Assembly: GCA_036971615.1 (NCBI GenBank)
Contig: JAYKKR010000019.1
Location: 372,001-436,000, forward strand
Reading direction: 5' to 3'
DNA length: 64,000 nucleotides
Source: Amyloporia xantha
Lineage: Eukaryota > Basidiomycota > Agaricomycetes > Polyporales > Adustoporiaceae
Below, piece after piece: positions 43,986 to 55,484 of the stretch. How positions within the stretch are numbered: position 1 is the first letter of the stretch; each line of letters opens with the position of its first letter. A model generated the notes under the pieces. That model worked only from the letters and a program-made list of their open reading frames with translations. It was not told where the DNA came from and searched no databases. A program made the translations under genes and the position numbers.

Positions 43986-45814
43986 TCAAGGCATAACACG
44001 ATGGGATGCGGCAGAGCGCTCCGCCCACTGGTCCGTGCCGTTCCATGGCATCAATGCGCTTGTTAACTTCCACGCAATCCATACCAACAGCGCGAGTAGC
44101 AGAACGTTCGCCGAGCGCACGATGCGCGCCTGTCGACGGTCGCGCTTGACAACATCCGCATACGACGTCTCTGTGTCGAACGTGATTGCCGCATAAAGCG
44201 GGACCCATTTTCCGGGGAACGTCCTCGCCAATGTGAAATCGAGCCACTTGCGTGCGAGATAGCTTACTTGGAGGACATGCTCGGAGAGTTCCTGGGGGAA
44301 CGGATTGCATCAGCCGTTTAAAAAGGATTGGGAAATGATTGGCCGGACGCACATGGATATGCGCCCACGAGACGCGGTCGATCGCATCGAGGTCTGCCTG
44401 GCGCGTTTTGCTGTAGACGTCCAGTGCAACTTTCTGGTCTTGGTTGCGAGCAAGGCAACCAAGGAGGAGGCGGACGTCTTCATAGCCGACATTCGCGCCG
44501 TCTAAGAGGAGCAGAGCGTCAGTTCGTCGTTTCGTCAAATAACAAGACTATTCCGGGGCTTACGGCCAAGGTAAGGCACGACCACATGCGCGGCGTCTCC
44601 GATGAGGATGCGGTGTTCGTCATTCAGAGGAGAGCACTATGCCGCAGGACATGTCAAGACCAATGACATTCAAACTTCGGAATGGAGCAAACCTTGATAG
44701 CACACATTGGGACAATTGGATTCGTCTTCACCTGTTGCAACACTTCTTCGATGGATATGGCACGCATGAAGGACGGGAACGTCTCTGGGAAGAATTTTCT
44801 AGTGAACTTCTCATCATCGCGAAGTCGCTCCAGCAGCGCGTCCGGTGCCCAGAGAACACATGTGAAGGTTTTATCCTTTGCAAGGTGATGGCTTAGAATT
44901 TCTAATTTGTGGCAACATAAATGGAAGACATACCGGATTGCTTGGTGCGATGAGTAAGAAGTCCTTCCTCGGCCAGATGTGCAGGACGCTGGGGTCGAAG
45001 GCGTCCGCTTTCTCCCCGTTAGGAAGCGTCTTGGGAATAACCTCAATCTTCAGGTAGGACAGCGTGGCCCAACGAGTGCTGGTATCCATCCTGATCAAAT
45101 GACGCTGAGTGGCTGCTTCACAAACGCAGACCATGGGTTTGGGGCTTACTTGATGACTCGGCGCATTTGCTCCCTCAGTGCCGAATATGCACCGTCTGCA
45201 CCAATAATCAAATCTGCTGTCGCGTGGGTTCGCTCGCCCGTCGTAGGGTTCTCGAACTCCATTTCTGTCCCCTGCGACTTCGCCAGCTTGTGGCTGAAGT
45301 GCGTTTTGATGAGCGGAGAGGCTTCCACGGCGTCTTTGAGCAGATGGATCATCGTGAACCGGTTAATGGAGAGTATGGCCTGCCCGTGGAGACTGTCAGC
45401 ACGTCCCGTCAAGATTTAGCGGAAGGAAGACAGACTTCATTGTGGGGGCCATATGCTTGGAAATTCGTATTCCCCTTGTAATCATGAACCATGCGTCCAT
45501 TGAGGCGTACACCGATGCGGACCATTTCCGCGGCAAGGTGCGGGTCGATCTCCTCGAATGCGCGAAGCCCGCGTGCGCTCAACGCAAGGTTGATTGCCTT
45601 CTTGTCGTCGGCGGCCTTGTCGGTCGCTGTGTATAGGGAATAGGTGAGCTTTGTGCTCGGGGACGGGTAGGAGAGGCTTACTGCTGCGAGCATCGTAGAT
45701 GTCAACTGACCACCCGAGCTTGTTTGCAATGCCAAGCGCAGCGAGACAGCCGACGAGGCCCGTGCCAATCACTGCGACGATCTTGGTCGGCTTGTCAGTG
45801 GAGGAATTAGGCAT
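43986..45814 (-). CDS. BNA4: Kynurenine 3-monooxygenase (FAD-dependent)
   Basis: This is a multi-exon gene. Exon 1 (45814-45682) encodes the FAD-binding Rossmann start VAVIGTGLVGCLAALGIA. Exon 2 (from 45626) reads KKAINLALSARGLRAFEEI, the KMO signature region. Later exons give AILSINRFTMIHLLKDA, ADLIIGADGAYSALREQMR (the second FAD motif, GADG), and RILIGDAAHVVVPYLG followed across an intron by DGANVGYEDVRLL. The C-terminus has LARTFPGKWVPLYAAITF, YADVVKRDRRQ and a final membrane segment (VLLLALLVWIAWKL). KMO hydroxylates kynurenine with NADPH and O2 at the outer mitochondrial membrane, in the NAD route from tryptophan. The usual GQGMNAGFED motif is changed to DGANVGYED. The donor after HNE (about 45437) was not resolved. 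Confidence 0.88.
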
Positions 45815-47281
45815 TCTTTATGCAAGCAGTAAAATTTCAGATGCAAAGATGTGAATTGACTGCGATAAATAGTGCGTTGGTTGTGGATTCTGCAGGCACA
45901 GTCGACAGCTTTATGAGAAAGTCCTGCTTCCAGCGATAGGCGTCTTGTTCACCAACTAACGATGACAGAGTTTCGTCATTCGGACAGAATAGATCATTCT
46001 AGGGCGGTCTTTGTCTAACACGTTGAAACATTGGGCCATTATGCGCTCAGGGAGCCCCTCTCCAATTTGATAAATAATAGGCACGTCAAACAATATGAGA
46101 AAGATACCATCACACGTTAGACTGCCACATACCAGAAATGAAGTCCTCGTAACATGGATGGACGCGGAGCACACATTATGCGGTGCGCCTGGCACAGTAA
46201 AACCATTGTGCGAATGCCTGGCGGTAAACTAGATTTCTTGAACTGGTCCCAGCCATGATCTTCAGCATCAGAATTTGCAGTGATACTGTCAACGGCCTGA
46301 GAGGGTGACTGTCCGTGCATGTAAGACCGGTCAGGAAATCCTGAATTAGACTGTCGAACAATGTCGACACCTGTGGGCTGCTCAGCGCCCACCTTTGCGC
46401 TACCAACTTGCGCCGGGCGCAGTATTGCCAGCATCACTAGATTGTGTCATTTGTTGCACCTCGGCTATCCTATTCCAGGATATTATTCCTCCGGCTGTCG
46501 GAATGAATGGCCAGTTTGATGGGAGTCACCCGGCCAACTGACAGATGAATAACGCATTCGTCTGCGCTCAAGTCAAATGCACTCGAAGGCTACTAGGAGC
46601 CTAGGTCAAGATTAGTTCCCGCGGAAAATGAGCTCCGCCTTGTGGGGAAGACCCAACTCCTAGCTGAGACTGCGGCTCTAAGTCAGATTTGGAGTGACCT
46701 GGAGATCTAGGTCCCTGCGAATTAGAGTGGCCTCTACCAGGTCAATTCGGGTCCCAGTGGTTGCAACGAAAGAGTTTGGGAAAAGCGCCCGCATGTCGTC
46801 CTTCCCTCGGTCATCATTGCACATCATGCATCATTTCTGACGCAGTAGGGACATCGAGTCTCTTCTAGAGCACATTCAAGTTGGCCGCAGTGAGTAAATA
46901 AGGCCGTTCTGTCCGGACAGAATGAATGATATGACGAGGCTCAGGCTCCGAGGGACCGGCGCGCGATGTCAAAATGTTGCCGCTGACGACGCTGCTTCCA
47001 CTTTCTAGTGTGCAATGTGCAGCATATGGTATGGGCGACGTTGACTGTGTCCGATCCGAAGGGTCGCATTGAACCTCACGATGAGATAGAACGCACAACT
47101 CAGATATAGCAAGATTTCTTCGTGTGGCACACTGGCATCGCATCCGCACCAATAACGACTCGAACTTCGCAAAGCAACTTGGAAAGACATCATATGACGT
47201 CTCGATTGCGATTACACGTTGACAGAATTGAGAACCACAGTCGTTTTCCAAATCCTGCGACAGGCCGCTCCTCAGCGCTCA
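45815..47281. other. Intergenic stretch with two short minus-strand frames
   Basis: Frames ending at about 45956 and 46865 (minus strand) finish in related tails: PRMIYSVRMTKLCHR and PRHIIHSVRTERPYLL. A possible exon (46437-46117) precedes the first. Together they may be two decayed copies of one small gene. No family is recognised. Confidence 0.25.
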
Positions 47282-47441
47282 CATCAGCAAAAGTGCAGAT
47301 TGCCGGCGACCTCCGTTAAGCTTTACATGTGATTATATAGGTTTTCAATAGGTTGCCTGGGTTTATCTACGATTATCTACGATTATCTACGGTTACAACT
47401 ACATTATCTATGATTATCTACAGTCTGCACTTTTGCTGATG
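47282..47441. repeat. 160-bp terminal inverted-repeat hairpin element
   Basis: An 18-bp perfect inverted repeat, CATCAGCAAAAGTGCAGA (47282-47299) and its complement (47424-47441), encloses a run of ATTATCTACG-type tandem units (about 47368-47421). It could be a short MITE or a hairpin upstream of the MFS gene. Confidence 0.65.
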
Positions 47442-47655
47442 CAGTGCTCAGCTCCCGCAGGACCCCGCAGTGGGATATATTTCATCAATACCTTGATGAA
47501 ACACATTCTGGTCTGTCAAACCAGGAGCTACCTTTATAGTGTGAGGTTTGTTGCGCTATGCGTTTTCATTCTTGGGACAGGCGCTAGGCTGTCCGAGATT
47601 TTGTAGCAACCACTGGCATCTGCAATCCCAGTTGTTCAGTGACTCGACGCTCTCC

Positions 47656-49926
47656 ATGGACGAGCAGTCAGCTCGCTCGACCTCAATAGAGGATCACCAA
47701 CAACCACCTTCTGCAGAAAATGCAGAGCCAAGTCTTGATTCGAGCTTCCTGACGGGATGGCAAGCGTATGCGATGATTGCCGCCACCTCTGGCTCAACCT
47801 TACTGAATGTGCGTCTCGTCGCCATCCTGCTTTTTTTCTTTCCTCACATATACTCCTTTTACTCGTCCAGGTATTCTCGAGTGGTGCCCTCACAGTGGCC
47901 GTACCATCGATCGGAAAGGACCTGGATTTCACCCAGTCTGATCTTTCTTGGCCTCTGCAAGCCTTCAAGTGAGTTTACCTATCCATGCCTCTGCATGCTG
48001 AGCTCGAAGATATTGACAGGTCATTTGCAGCATCACCAATGGATGCCTTTTGCTACTAACCGGCCGTCTGGCCGACAAGTATGGTCGCAGGATTGTATTT
48101 TTAATCGGCACAGCCTTATTCACGTTGCTCAGTGTTCCGCCCATATTTTGCCCAGGTAATGTATCATCAATTTGATCGCTATGGCGAAACTGTGATCAAA
48201 TACTCAATTTCCTTCTTGACAGATGCCATATCCTTCACAATTCTCATGGCCCTGCTTGGCATAGCGGCCGCTCTCATGACGTCGTCAGGTACTCATCATT
48301 TCTCGACTCTCTCCGACACAGCTTTTGATTTGTCATATAGGGATGGGCATCATCGGCGGCAATTTGAGAGGCGCCCTCAAGAACCGTGCGGTCGCTGTGT
48401 TCGCCGGCGGCCAAAGCGTCGGATTCATCCTTGGCCTGGTTGCCTGTGGGTGGATTTCCGTCCCTACCTATCCCACTCCATGCCACCCACTATGTCCTTA
48501 CTTCTATAGGCCCACTGTTACTCTCGCTGACGAGTTGGATTTACAGCTGGTTTCCTGTGCGACCTCTCGCGCGGCTGGCGCTGGATCTATGTGATCCAGG
48601 CGAGTCTTGGCGCGCTCTTCACCGTTGCAGGCCTTGCGAGCGTTCCGAAGGACATAGTCAGGTACGACAGGGACCTAGATTGGCAGGGCGTGTGTCTGAG
48701 CACATCTGGCCTCGTGCTATTGATATTCTCGCTATCGTAAGCATTCTCGGTGAAATGTCTGGGCTGCTGTTTCATCATCTCCTTTCTGATGTAGCCAGTC
48801 CCAAAACGTTGGGTACGTCTCCACTCAAGGTTCCGGCTAGCACGCATGATCTCACATTACGCTCGTAGATGGACTGAACCTTACATTCCCACCCTCTTCT
48901 GTGTCTCTCTCGTCCTTCTTGCATGTTTTTTGCTCTGGGAGTACCGTCAAGAAAGCCGGGGGCACTCCGTCCTCCTCGCACTCAGCGTGTTTCGCCATGT
49001 CCGGTTCTCCGCCCTGATTCTCCTCACATTCTTTGTGTGGTGGAGTTTTAATGTGCAGGAGTACTTTATTACGCTCTAGTTGCGTCTCCTCGCATGATCT
49101 TGGTATGAAATACTAATTTGGCAAAGAGCAGTTATCAGGACGTACAGCTACTCTCGCCGCTGCATACGGGACTACGGTTTATACCGGAGTCACTGACGGG
49201 TGTCATTCTGAACACGCTTATTGGGTGGCTTGTGGAGTATATACCCGGGCAATGGCTGAATGCGTTCGGCGCGTGCGCAACGATAGTGCGTACTTTCATC
49301 GGTCGCAATAGACATTGAATGTTCTGATACTTCATGACAGGCAAGCTCAGCTGTTTTTGCTACCATGGAACCGTCCACGTCCTACTGGCTTAGTGCATTC
49401 TGGATTATGATCCTCCTCCGTGCGTCCGATTTCTCCACGCGAATGTGAGAACAATGACTGAAGTAAAACTCCTTTAGCTGCGGCAGACGCCATCTACACC
49501 GTCGGCAACCTCTACACACTAACGAGCATGGACGACCGCTCGCAAGCGCTTGCCGGGGGACTCTTCGGTACGACCACGCGAGTGCGTTGCCTCCTTGGAT
49601 CTCTCTACCTACTCCCTCTGACGTATGTACAGCTCGCGACCGCCATCGGCTTGGCAGTCTCCTCTGCGGTCGCTACCGCTGTCTCTGGCACCCAAAATTC
49701 CACGGCCACGCACGTAGAGCCGCAGCGACTCCTACGGGGATATCATGCCATTGGATGGCTTGCACTGGGCATGGCCGCTACAGGTTTGACAATAAATTTC
49801 GTCTGCTTAAGAGATCTGGGCGTAATGGGCGGAAAGAAGGGCGTTCGAGAAGCCGATGAGCATGCAGATACGGATACAGGGACAGGGAAGGGGACGGAGA
49901 TCGTGGAGAAAACAGAAGTGACATAG
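47656..49926 (+). CDS. Major facilitator superfamily transporter, drug:H+ antiporter type (DHA2-like)
   Basis: A gene of about ten exons. The N-terminal cytosolic part (MDEQSARSTSIEDHQQPPS) is followed by VFSSGALTVAVPSIGKDLDF and LTGRLADKYGRRIVFLIG, the classic MFS loop 2-3 motif (GRLADKYGRR). DAISFTILMALLGIAAALM, VFAGGQSVGFILGLVA and a GLLCDLSRGWRWIYVI motif follow. The second half has VLLALSVFRHVRFSALILLT, GLRFIPESLTGVILNTLIGW, YWLSAFWIMILLPAADAIY, a DDRSQALAGGLFGTTTR loop and LARGYH-like to IGWLALGMAATGLTI, with an acidic tail. The layout suggests 12-14 membrane segments at the plasma or vacuolar membrane. The substrate cannot be told. One internal junction near 48740-48870 is uncertain. 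Confidence 0.85.
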
Positions 49927-50121
49927 GAGGCTACACCGAGCAGGATCTTGCGGGAGCCATCGCGCGTGGTAGCATTCATAACTAGCTAGCTTTTCGATTG
50001 GAAAGGTTATGAAAAAACGCACGAAACAAACTAAACCATTTTCCAAATCAGACGCGGCAGGTATTGAGACTCGGATACCTCCTTAGAGTATGGTTTATCC
50101 GCTTGTTTTTGGTACTAGATC
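49927..50121. other. Convergent spacer
   Basis: Short 3' region between the MFS gene (plus) and ORC5 (minus). Confidence 0.5.
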
Positions 50122-52139
50122 CTAAACAGGCTCCCACATAAGATCATTCAACAAGATGCCCACTTCCTTTGCTAGCCTGAGTGCTGTCTCATACGAGATA
50201 CCACACTTGAAAGTCGGAGCTGTATCCAGCCTGTCCACAGGGGAGACTCGGAGTAATAGGCGCATCGATGCTAATTCCATGACCTGCGCTCAAGTTTGAG
50301 GTTAGTAGAAGGCCATCTCAATCTCACCACGGCCGCTAACCTGAGCGTATACTGCTACTCGCGAAATCTCCATGTCGGTATATTCCCCAGGCTGGGTGTA
50401 TTGTGGTGCTGCAGGTCTAATATCTGCATCGTTCTCCTCGAGCAGCACTCCTAGAATGGCCAGTAGTCGATCGAGCGGAAATGTCATAGGCCCCAACAGT
50501 CTTTGTGGAATCTGACCGAGACATCCGATCGAATATCTCGTCAGAATTCATGCGAATTTGGACGAAAATATCACGTACCTTGACCCCACTGCCTGTAGTT
50601 CCGGCTTTTGGTTTTCTTGTTCCTCCACCTTTTCTCCGGCGCCGCTTCGCCCGTTCGTCAGGCCCTCTTCCGAACATGCGTATGTCAGTCTTCGATGGGT
50701 TAGTGCTCGCAAGGAACGCGGCCACCAGTATGAATTTAGCGAGCCGTGGTAACGCCTCTGCTCCCTTGCTTGGGCCAATTTTTCCACTCGACATAGCAAT
50801 ACGCGGGACTTGTGACGGCGGGATCGACAAGAGGTCGGAAGGTGGCATGTTCGCTCGAGCCCAGTCGGTCGCATTCGTGAGACGGGGTAAAAGTGTCTCG
50901 AGGGCTGCTGTGAAGGATATCGTGAAGAGACGGGTCAGTCGCATACGAGTGTCTTCCGTTGGAGGGCGGAGTTCAGAGAGACCGACTTCATCGTCATCGC
51001 TGTCAGGAATGTCATCGTCAATATGCTCATCCGTTCTGCTAGCACGTCGGTTGTGTGCTCGTCGGATATGCTCGTCCAGGACCGGTTGAACAAAGCCAGG
51101 CCACCGTGCTGCAGCAATATAGGCAAGTTCTTGAGGATCGTGTGTAAAAGGCGCACAGATACTATACAATGTTTCCAAGAAGTGGGAGTAAAGTGGCTGG
51201 AGCGCGGGATGGTACGCGTCTGGGTCAACGTTGCGTATATGTGGAGATTCTGCAGCTGAACAGAAGATGGAAGAAAGCATCTCTAATGTGGCTATACGGC
51301 AGGAGACGACGCCACATCAGCATTTAGTCACAGAAGGAACCCTGATATTGTACCTTGTTTTGAAACTGTCGGCGCATCCATGTAGTATGGCTCTGGAGAT
51401 GCGCCCAGAGGCGGGCGTATATCCTCCCATCGTACATCAGATATCATGATAGTAACGATGTCAAGGAGAGCCTGTAGTGGCCATGGTAGTGGTCATCATG
51501 AGAAGTAATGCGTTAGTGCGTAAGAGGGAAGCAGCGTACCAACTCAGCCAGACGGGTCAGAGGCACCATTAGTTCAGGCATATTCTCTTTCAACCGCTCG
51601 GGCCGCTCGATGACTAGCACCAGCCGATATGTCTTACTTTCGCCGTCAAGCTCGCGGGCCAACGCCCTACTTTTCCCTTTCCCGTTCCCTTCACCGTTGA
51701 TATTCGGTGGAGACGAATCTTCTCCCTCTGTTTGCATCTGAGCACAAACTGCTCTCAAGCCGTGCAGGAAGGTGTCGAGGTTCTCATTCCATCGCTGCCC
51801 ATCAGCGCTGGTACCTGTCCAATTTTCGCAGCCGTCTTCCCATACCGGAGTCCAGTGAGAAAGCGTGTTGAGGACGCTGTCGTAGAACAGGCGAGGCGTG
51901 AAGCACGTTATACCGTCAATGCAGGCGTACGATAAGCGTAAGTCTTTGCCTTGGTCCGACGACAATTGCAGCACAGAGCGCGTGACAGAGGCTGCGAGCC
52001 TTGGAGTCTCTGGGTCGTAAATGTAAATGAAATGTGGCGGGTAAGACGTGATTAATGTCTCAATATGAGATGTTAGTCCCTCATATCCTGGATATGAAGG
52101 TACCAAGTTGCTCGTGTCGAGGATAACGTCTCCAACCAT
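50122..52139 (-). CDS. ORC5: Origin recognition complex subunit 5
   Basis: A multi-exon gene. The first exon (52139 to about 51520) reads YPGYEGLTSHIETLITSY, HFIYIYDPETPRLAASV, LRLSYACIDGITCFTPRLFYD and RLVLVIERPERLKENMPELM, the AAA+-like part of Orc5. A middle exon (about 51475-51350) has SDVRWEDIRPPLG. The exon at 51270-50590 holds YHPALQPLYSHFLETLYSIC, an acidic insert (HIDDDIPDSDDDEVG), LPRLAKFILVAAFLASTNP and the conserved Orc5 region SKTDIRMFGRG, followed by a basic stretch (KRRRRKGGGTRKPKAG). The last exons give LLGPMTFPLDRLLAILGVLL, ISRVAVYAQ and a winged-helix end finishing LMWEPV at 50122. ORC marks replication origins. The P-loop expected after IYIY is absent. Confidence 0.9.
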
Positions 52140-52470
52140 TCCTGCTAGGAGTTGAGACAGAATATAATCCTGCTTTGAGTGATCCTACACGTTTAGAATG
52201 AGCGAATAAACACAAAGATATGAGATTTGATTCACTTGAAATGTTAGCCTATCCGCTTAGGTCAGGATATAGGCTATGAAGACTACAGAGGTCCCGGTCA
52301 AGAGCCAAGCTGAATGGGGCGTCTACGCGTGGTACGCGTCTGTGGCTTGAAATCACGTGGACGAACATACCGCGTCTCGAAGGGATGGGCGCTTGCTCTC
52401 TATCTCGACGACGTTACTGGCACAAGCAGGACAACTCTTCGACTTATATTAGCCTTCGTCATAACTTGCG
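52140..52470. promoter_or_regulatory. Divergent promoter between ORC5 and the Asterix-like gene
   Basis: 331 bp separate the two start codons and must carry both promoters. No specific site recognised. Confidence 0.5.
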
Positions 52471-53083
52471 ATGTCAAGTAGTAACACAGGAGATGACCCG
52501 AGAGACTCTGCTGCAGAGGTTCCCCTCACGTTTCCCGAAACTTGGCAGACGGATTCCCCAGGTTTGAACACAACTATATCCTGTTCAGACCCGATTTGAC
52601 TGACCAACCACTGATTTCATCTTATATCGTTGTTGTGCAGATGGATTTAGCGCCACCAGTATGTTTCCTGCTAGCATGCGTTATTTTACTCAGGCTCAAT
52701 ATTATCGTAGTCATGTTCGGCACGGGTTTGATCATGGTCACTCGTAACCGGTGAGTGCATTTGTCTTCGGTATCAAGCCTGCCGTTCACGTAACCTTCAT
52801 ATTTCAAAGATATCTTGCTTGGCCTTCTCTCTTGCTATCAATCAATAGCATGATCAACGGACACCCCTTACGTACCAAGGAGGGCGGTAGTAGCCCTGTC
52901 ACAACTGTTCTGTGAGTTATATAATTCACCGTAAACCATGCTGCGGACGACTGAATGTGTTTATACATGTATTTCCTACTCAGCTTGGCTGTGATGGCTC
53001 TCATCACCTCCTACCTACCTCTGGTGATGATTGGGCCCAAAAAGCAGCAGACGCAGGCACCTCTTTCGTTTGAGAGCCCATAG
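52471..53083 (+). CDS. Asterix-like (UPF0139/PAT complex) ER membrane protein
   Basis: Exon 1 (52471-52561) encodes MSSSNTGDDPRDSAAEVPL to TDSP. The next exon (probably from 52651) reads PPVCFLLACVILLRLNIIVV, MFGTGLIMVTRNR. Then come YLAWPSLLLSINSMINGHPL, RTKEGGSSPVTTV and LAVMALITSYLPLVMIGPKK, ending at TAG 53081-53083. The block N-x-x-I-N-x-x-PLR-x-KEG followed by a terminal membrane helix matches the Asterix family. Its members act with CCDC47 in the PAT complex, an ER chaperone for polar membrane segments of multi-pass proteins. About 130 residues, usual for the family. The exon 2 acceptor was chosen so that the frame joins, and an alternative 10 bp upstream does not. Confidence 0.72.
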
Positions 53084-53521
53084 TTATCTGCAGGTCGTGC
53101 ATCGCTACCGTTTTCTTGACGAATGTCTCTGTGGAACAATGTTGTTGGGTGTTCACCGACGCGACAGCTTGGTCCTTGCAAGCTCCGGATTCTGCTTTCA
53201 GTTGTCTTTCGGACTTGATACTCAAAAACCACTAATCAAACGTGGTGTCATGAGGTTGGGTGAGTCAGCGCTGCTACATCATATACAGCTATAGTCGTAT
53301 CGTATTGTTACATGACCTGCGAAAGTCCAATCTCCATGCAAAGATTTACAAGACCTGCCATGAGCATACGTGCGCGCTTAATGTTTGCATCGTTGCATAT
53401 TCTACCGGACTTGGCTTCGACCATAGTGTGCACTGCTGTCGCAGTGACATTACTAGTCAATGTAAGGCCTAGTCGCATAGCGGTTCGAGAGCGTCGAGAG
53501 TAGAATTGTCTACAATGTCGG
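53084..53521. other. Convergent spacer
   Basis: No gene seen between the Asterix-like gene (plus) and the BCL7-like gene (minus). Confidence 0.4.
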
Positions 53522-54230
53522 TCATGATGAAGGCGGTGCGAAAGGATCATCCATTGCCTCGTCCATGAGAGCCCCGCCCAACAGGGCATCTGTAGATTGT
53601 AACTGCGACAGATCCTGTTCTCCCTCAAATGGCTCGCCGTCCGGGCCCATCTGCGACATATCCAGGGACATTCCTCCACCAAGTCCATCTGCACCGACCG
53701 CAGCATCGAGCTCTCCGCCAGGTGGCTTCAATGATTCGTCCAACGTATCTTCCGGTACTGGCGTAGGCGAGGGTGGTTGAAAAGATATCGAGAGAGGGTG
53801 CGGTTTAGGAGAAGGGGGTTTGAGCTCCTCTTCCTTAGGATCGAACGCAACGGGCTCCGAAACTTCGCGTGAGACGGTGGTAGTCTCTGGTGCTACTGAG
53901 GTCGCAGCTTCGTCCTGGTCCATCTCCTCGTCCCCTTCAACAACTTCTACTTCGTCGGGCTCAGGCAGAGGAGCGAGTGGCTGGTCAGTCTCGCCTTCAT
54001 CGTCGCTGAATTGCTGCTGGATATGAGTAATAATAGCCAGGGGATTATGAATGACACGATACCTGTTTTTTGTCCGTCTTTACCCACTTATATATTCTCA
54101 GTGTTGAGCCCGGTGCTGCGTTCTCTGGAACTGTCCACACTTTTTCCCAGCATGGTACTGGTTGCATGAGTTGTCTCCTCGATGCCTCGACAGAGGACGT
54201 ATTGAATCCCACTCTGCGCCTTGTAGACAT
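53522..54230 (-). CDS. BCL7-like N-terminal domain protein, putative SWI/SNF subunit
   Basis: Exon 1 (54230-54063, 56 codons) reads MSTRRRVGFNTSSVEASRRQ, then PCWEKVWTVPE and STLRIYKWVKTDKKQ. Exon 2 (54016-53522) is a disordered acidic and Pro-rich tail with repeated Pro/Glu/Ser blocks (PPSPKPHPLSISFQPPSP), for 220 residues in all. The pattern of a basic start, then WEKxW followed by LRIYKWV, is that of the BCL7 N-terminal region, known in animal BCL7 proteins as subunits of SWI/SNF remodelers. A chromatin role here is inferred from that segment only. It shares a 185-bp divergent promoter with MED7, another nuclear factor. Confidence 0.7.
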
Positions 54231-54415
54231 TTGAGGTCGATGGAATTAGACTGAGAGATAATGAGATTTGTGAAATTGGCAAGCGAGATGATGGTGGTTA
54301 GACGCGAAGTCGTGACCGCGTTTAACCGCGCGTCTATTCTACTTCCTCCCATCGGGCCACACTAGGGGTCACCACGCTCGAATTCATGTGAACTTCGCAT
54401 TCTGCCTACACAGAC
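54231..54415. promoter_or_regulatory. Divergent promoter of the BCL7-like gene and MED7
   Basis: Only 185 bp lie between the two start codons, so both genes probably share control sequences. No TATA box evident. Confidence 0.5.
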
Positions 54416-55484
54416 ATGGACGAAGATGAAACTGAACTTCGAAACCCATTTCCTTCCCCTCCATCTCACTATACCAAATATGCAACGCACAATCTCGAGC
54501 TACTGCAATTACTTCGCGAACGCGCTGGGGATGTAGATCTCACTACGGTCAACCAGTATGAGCTGCTTGCAGATCAGTCGGACGTCCCAGACTGGCCACT
54601 GGTGCAGCTGGAGAAGCCACGGGTGGATTGGATCTTAGAGGAGGGTCAATATACTGTCTTCGGAGACACCTGGTTTGTACGTATAGCCCGTTCTAGTACA
54701 TTTATTCATATTGTCATATTGATCCTCGTGCAATCATGCGGATACAGATTAAAGAGACCATTCCATCCCTGAAAGATCTTGGGGGACTCCAGCTGTATCC
54801 TGCTGATCCCAGCGAAGGTATGTCTCCTCGCGCATTGTGGCCAAACCACCGCCTAACTTAACTCTGCAGACCGACGGCCTGCATTGCGTACCATATTGCG
54901 ATCATTGCTAGTGACATATTCTCATCTTCTGGATGCACTCCTTGCTCCTCCTCCGACTGCCTCCTCTACCACTCCACCGGAGTGGCAGAAACAGGTCGAA
55001 TGGATCACGGTTCTAGGCCAGAACATCATGGCTGCGGCCAATGATCTGCGCCCTGTTCAGGTACGCCGTAATTTAGACGTGATACATCAGGAGCCGAATT
55101 CAATGTGTTTGACAGGCAAGAGTCAATTTGGAGCTCATGATGAAGCGACAGCTCGAGCTCCGTAGAGAAGAAACTAAGGCTATTCATGCGTGAGCTATCA
55201 TCTTTCGATTCATCATTCTGTCTATGACAGTTCTCTTTTTACATCAGAAAATGTGATGCTCTAGAAGCCAAATTGGCGGAAATGAGTGCAGCTGTTCATA
55301 ATTTGTCGCCCAATGTAGAATCTGCGATGAAACAAGACCAGAAGTCTGATGATAACCAGGTACGATGCGTTGCATTGTACCACTGGCCACATTCGTGCTG
55401 ATCAGTTCCCCTAATGACCAGGCTAAAAGCTCTACTGCTGCTACAGTGGAGGACGTGCTCCGCTGGGCAGAAGAGATTGGTTAA
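54416..55484 (+). CDS. MED7: Mediator complex subunit 7
   Basis: Six exons join cleanly: 54416-54676, 54748-54817, 54870-55060, 55116-55189, 55248-55359 and 55422-55484, giving 256 residues. The N-terminus has the MED7 pattern NPFPSPPSHYTKYATHNLEL, with WILEEGQYTVFGDTW before the first intron. IPSLKDLGGLQLYP and RPALRTILRSLLVTYSHLLD follow. The C-terminal half is a coiled coil (RVNLELMMKRQLELRREE, then KCDALEAKLAEM). Med7 lies in the Mediator middle module, paired with Med21 along the coiled coil, and links activators to RNA polymerase II. The protein ends VEDVLRWAEEIG. Confidence 0.93.
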
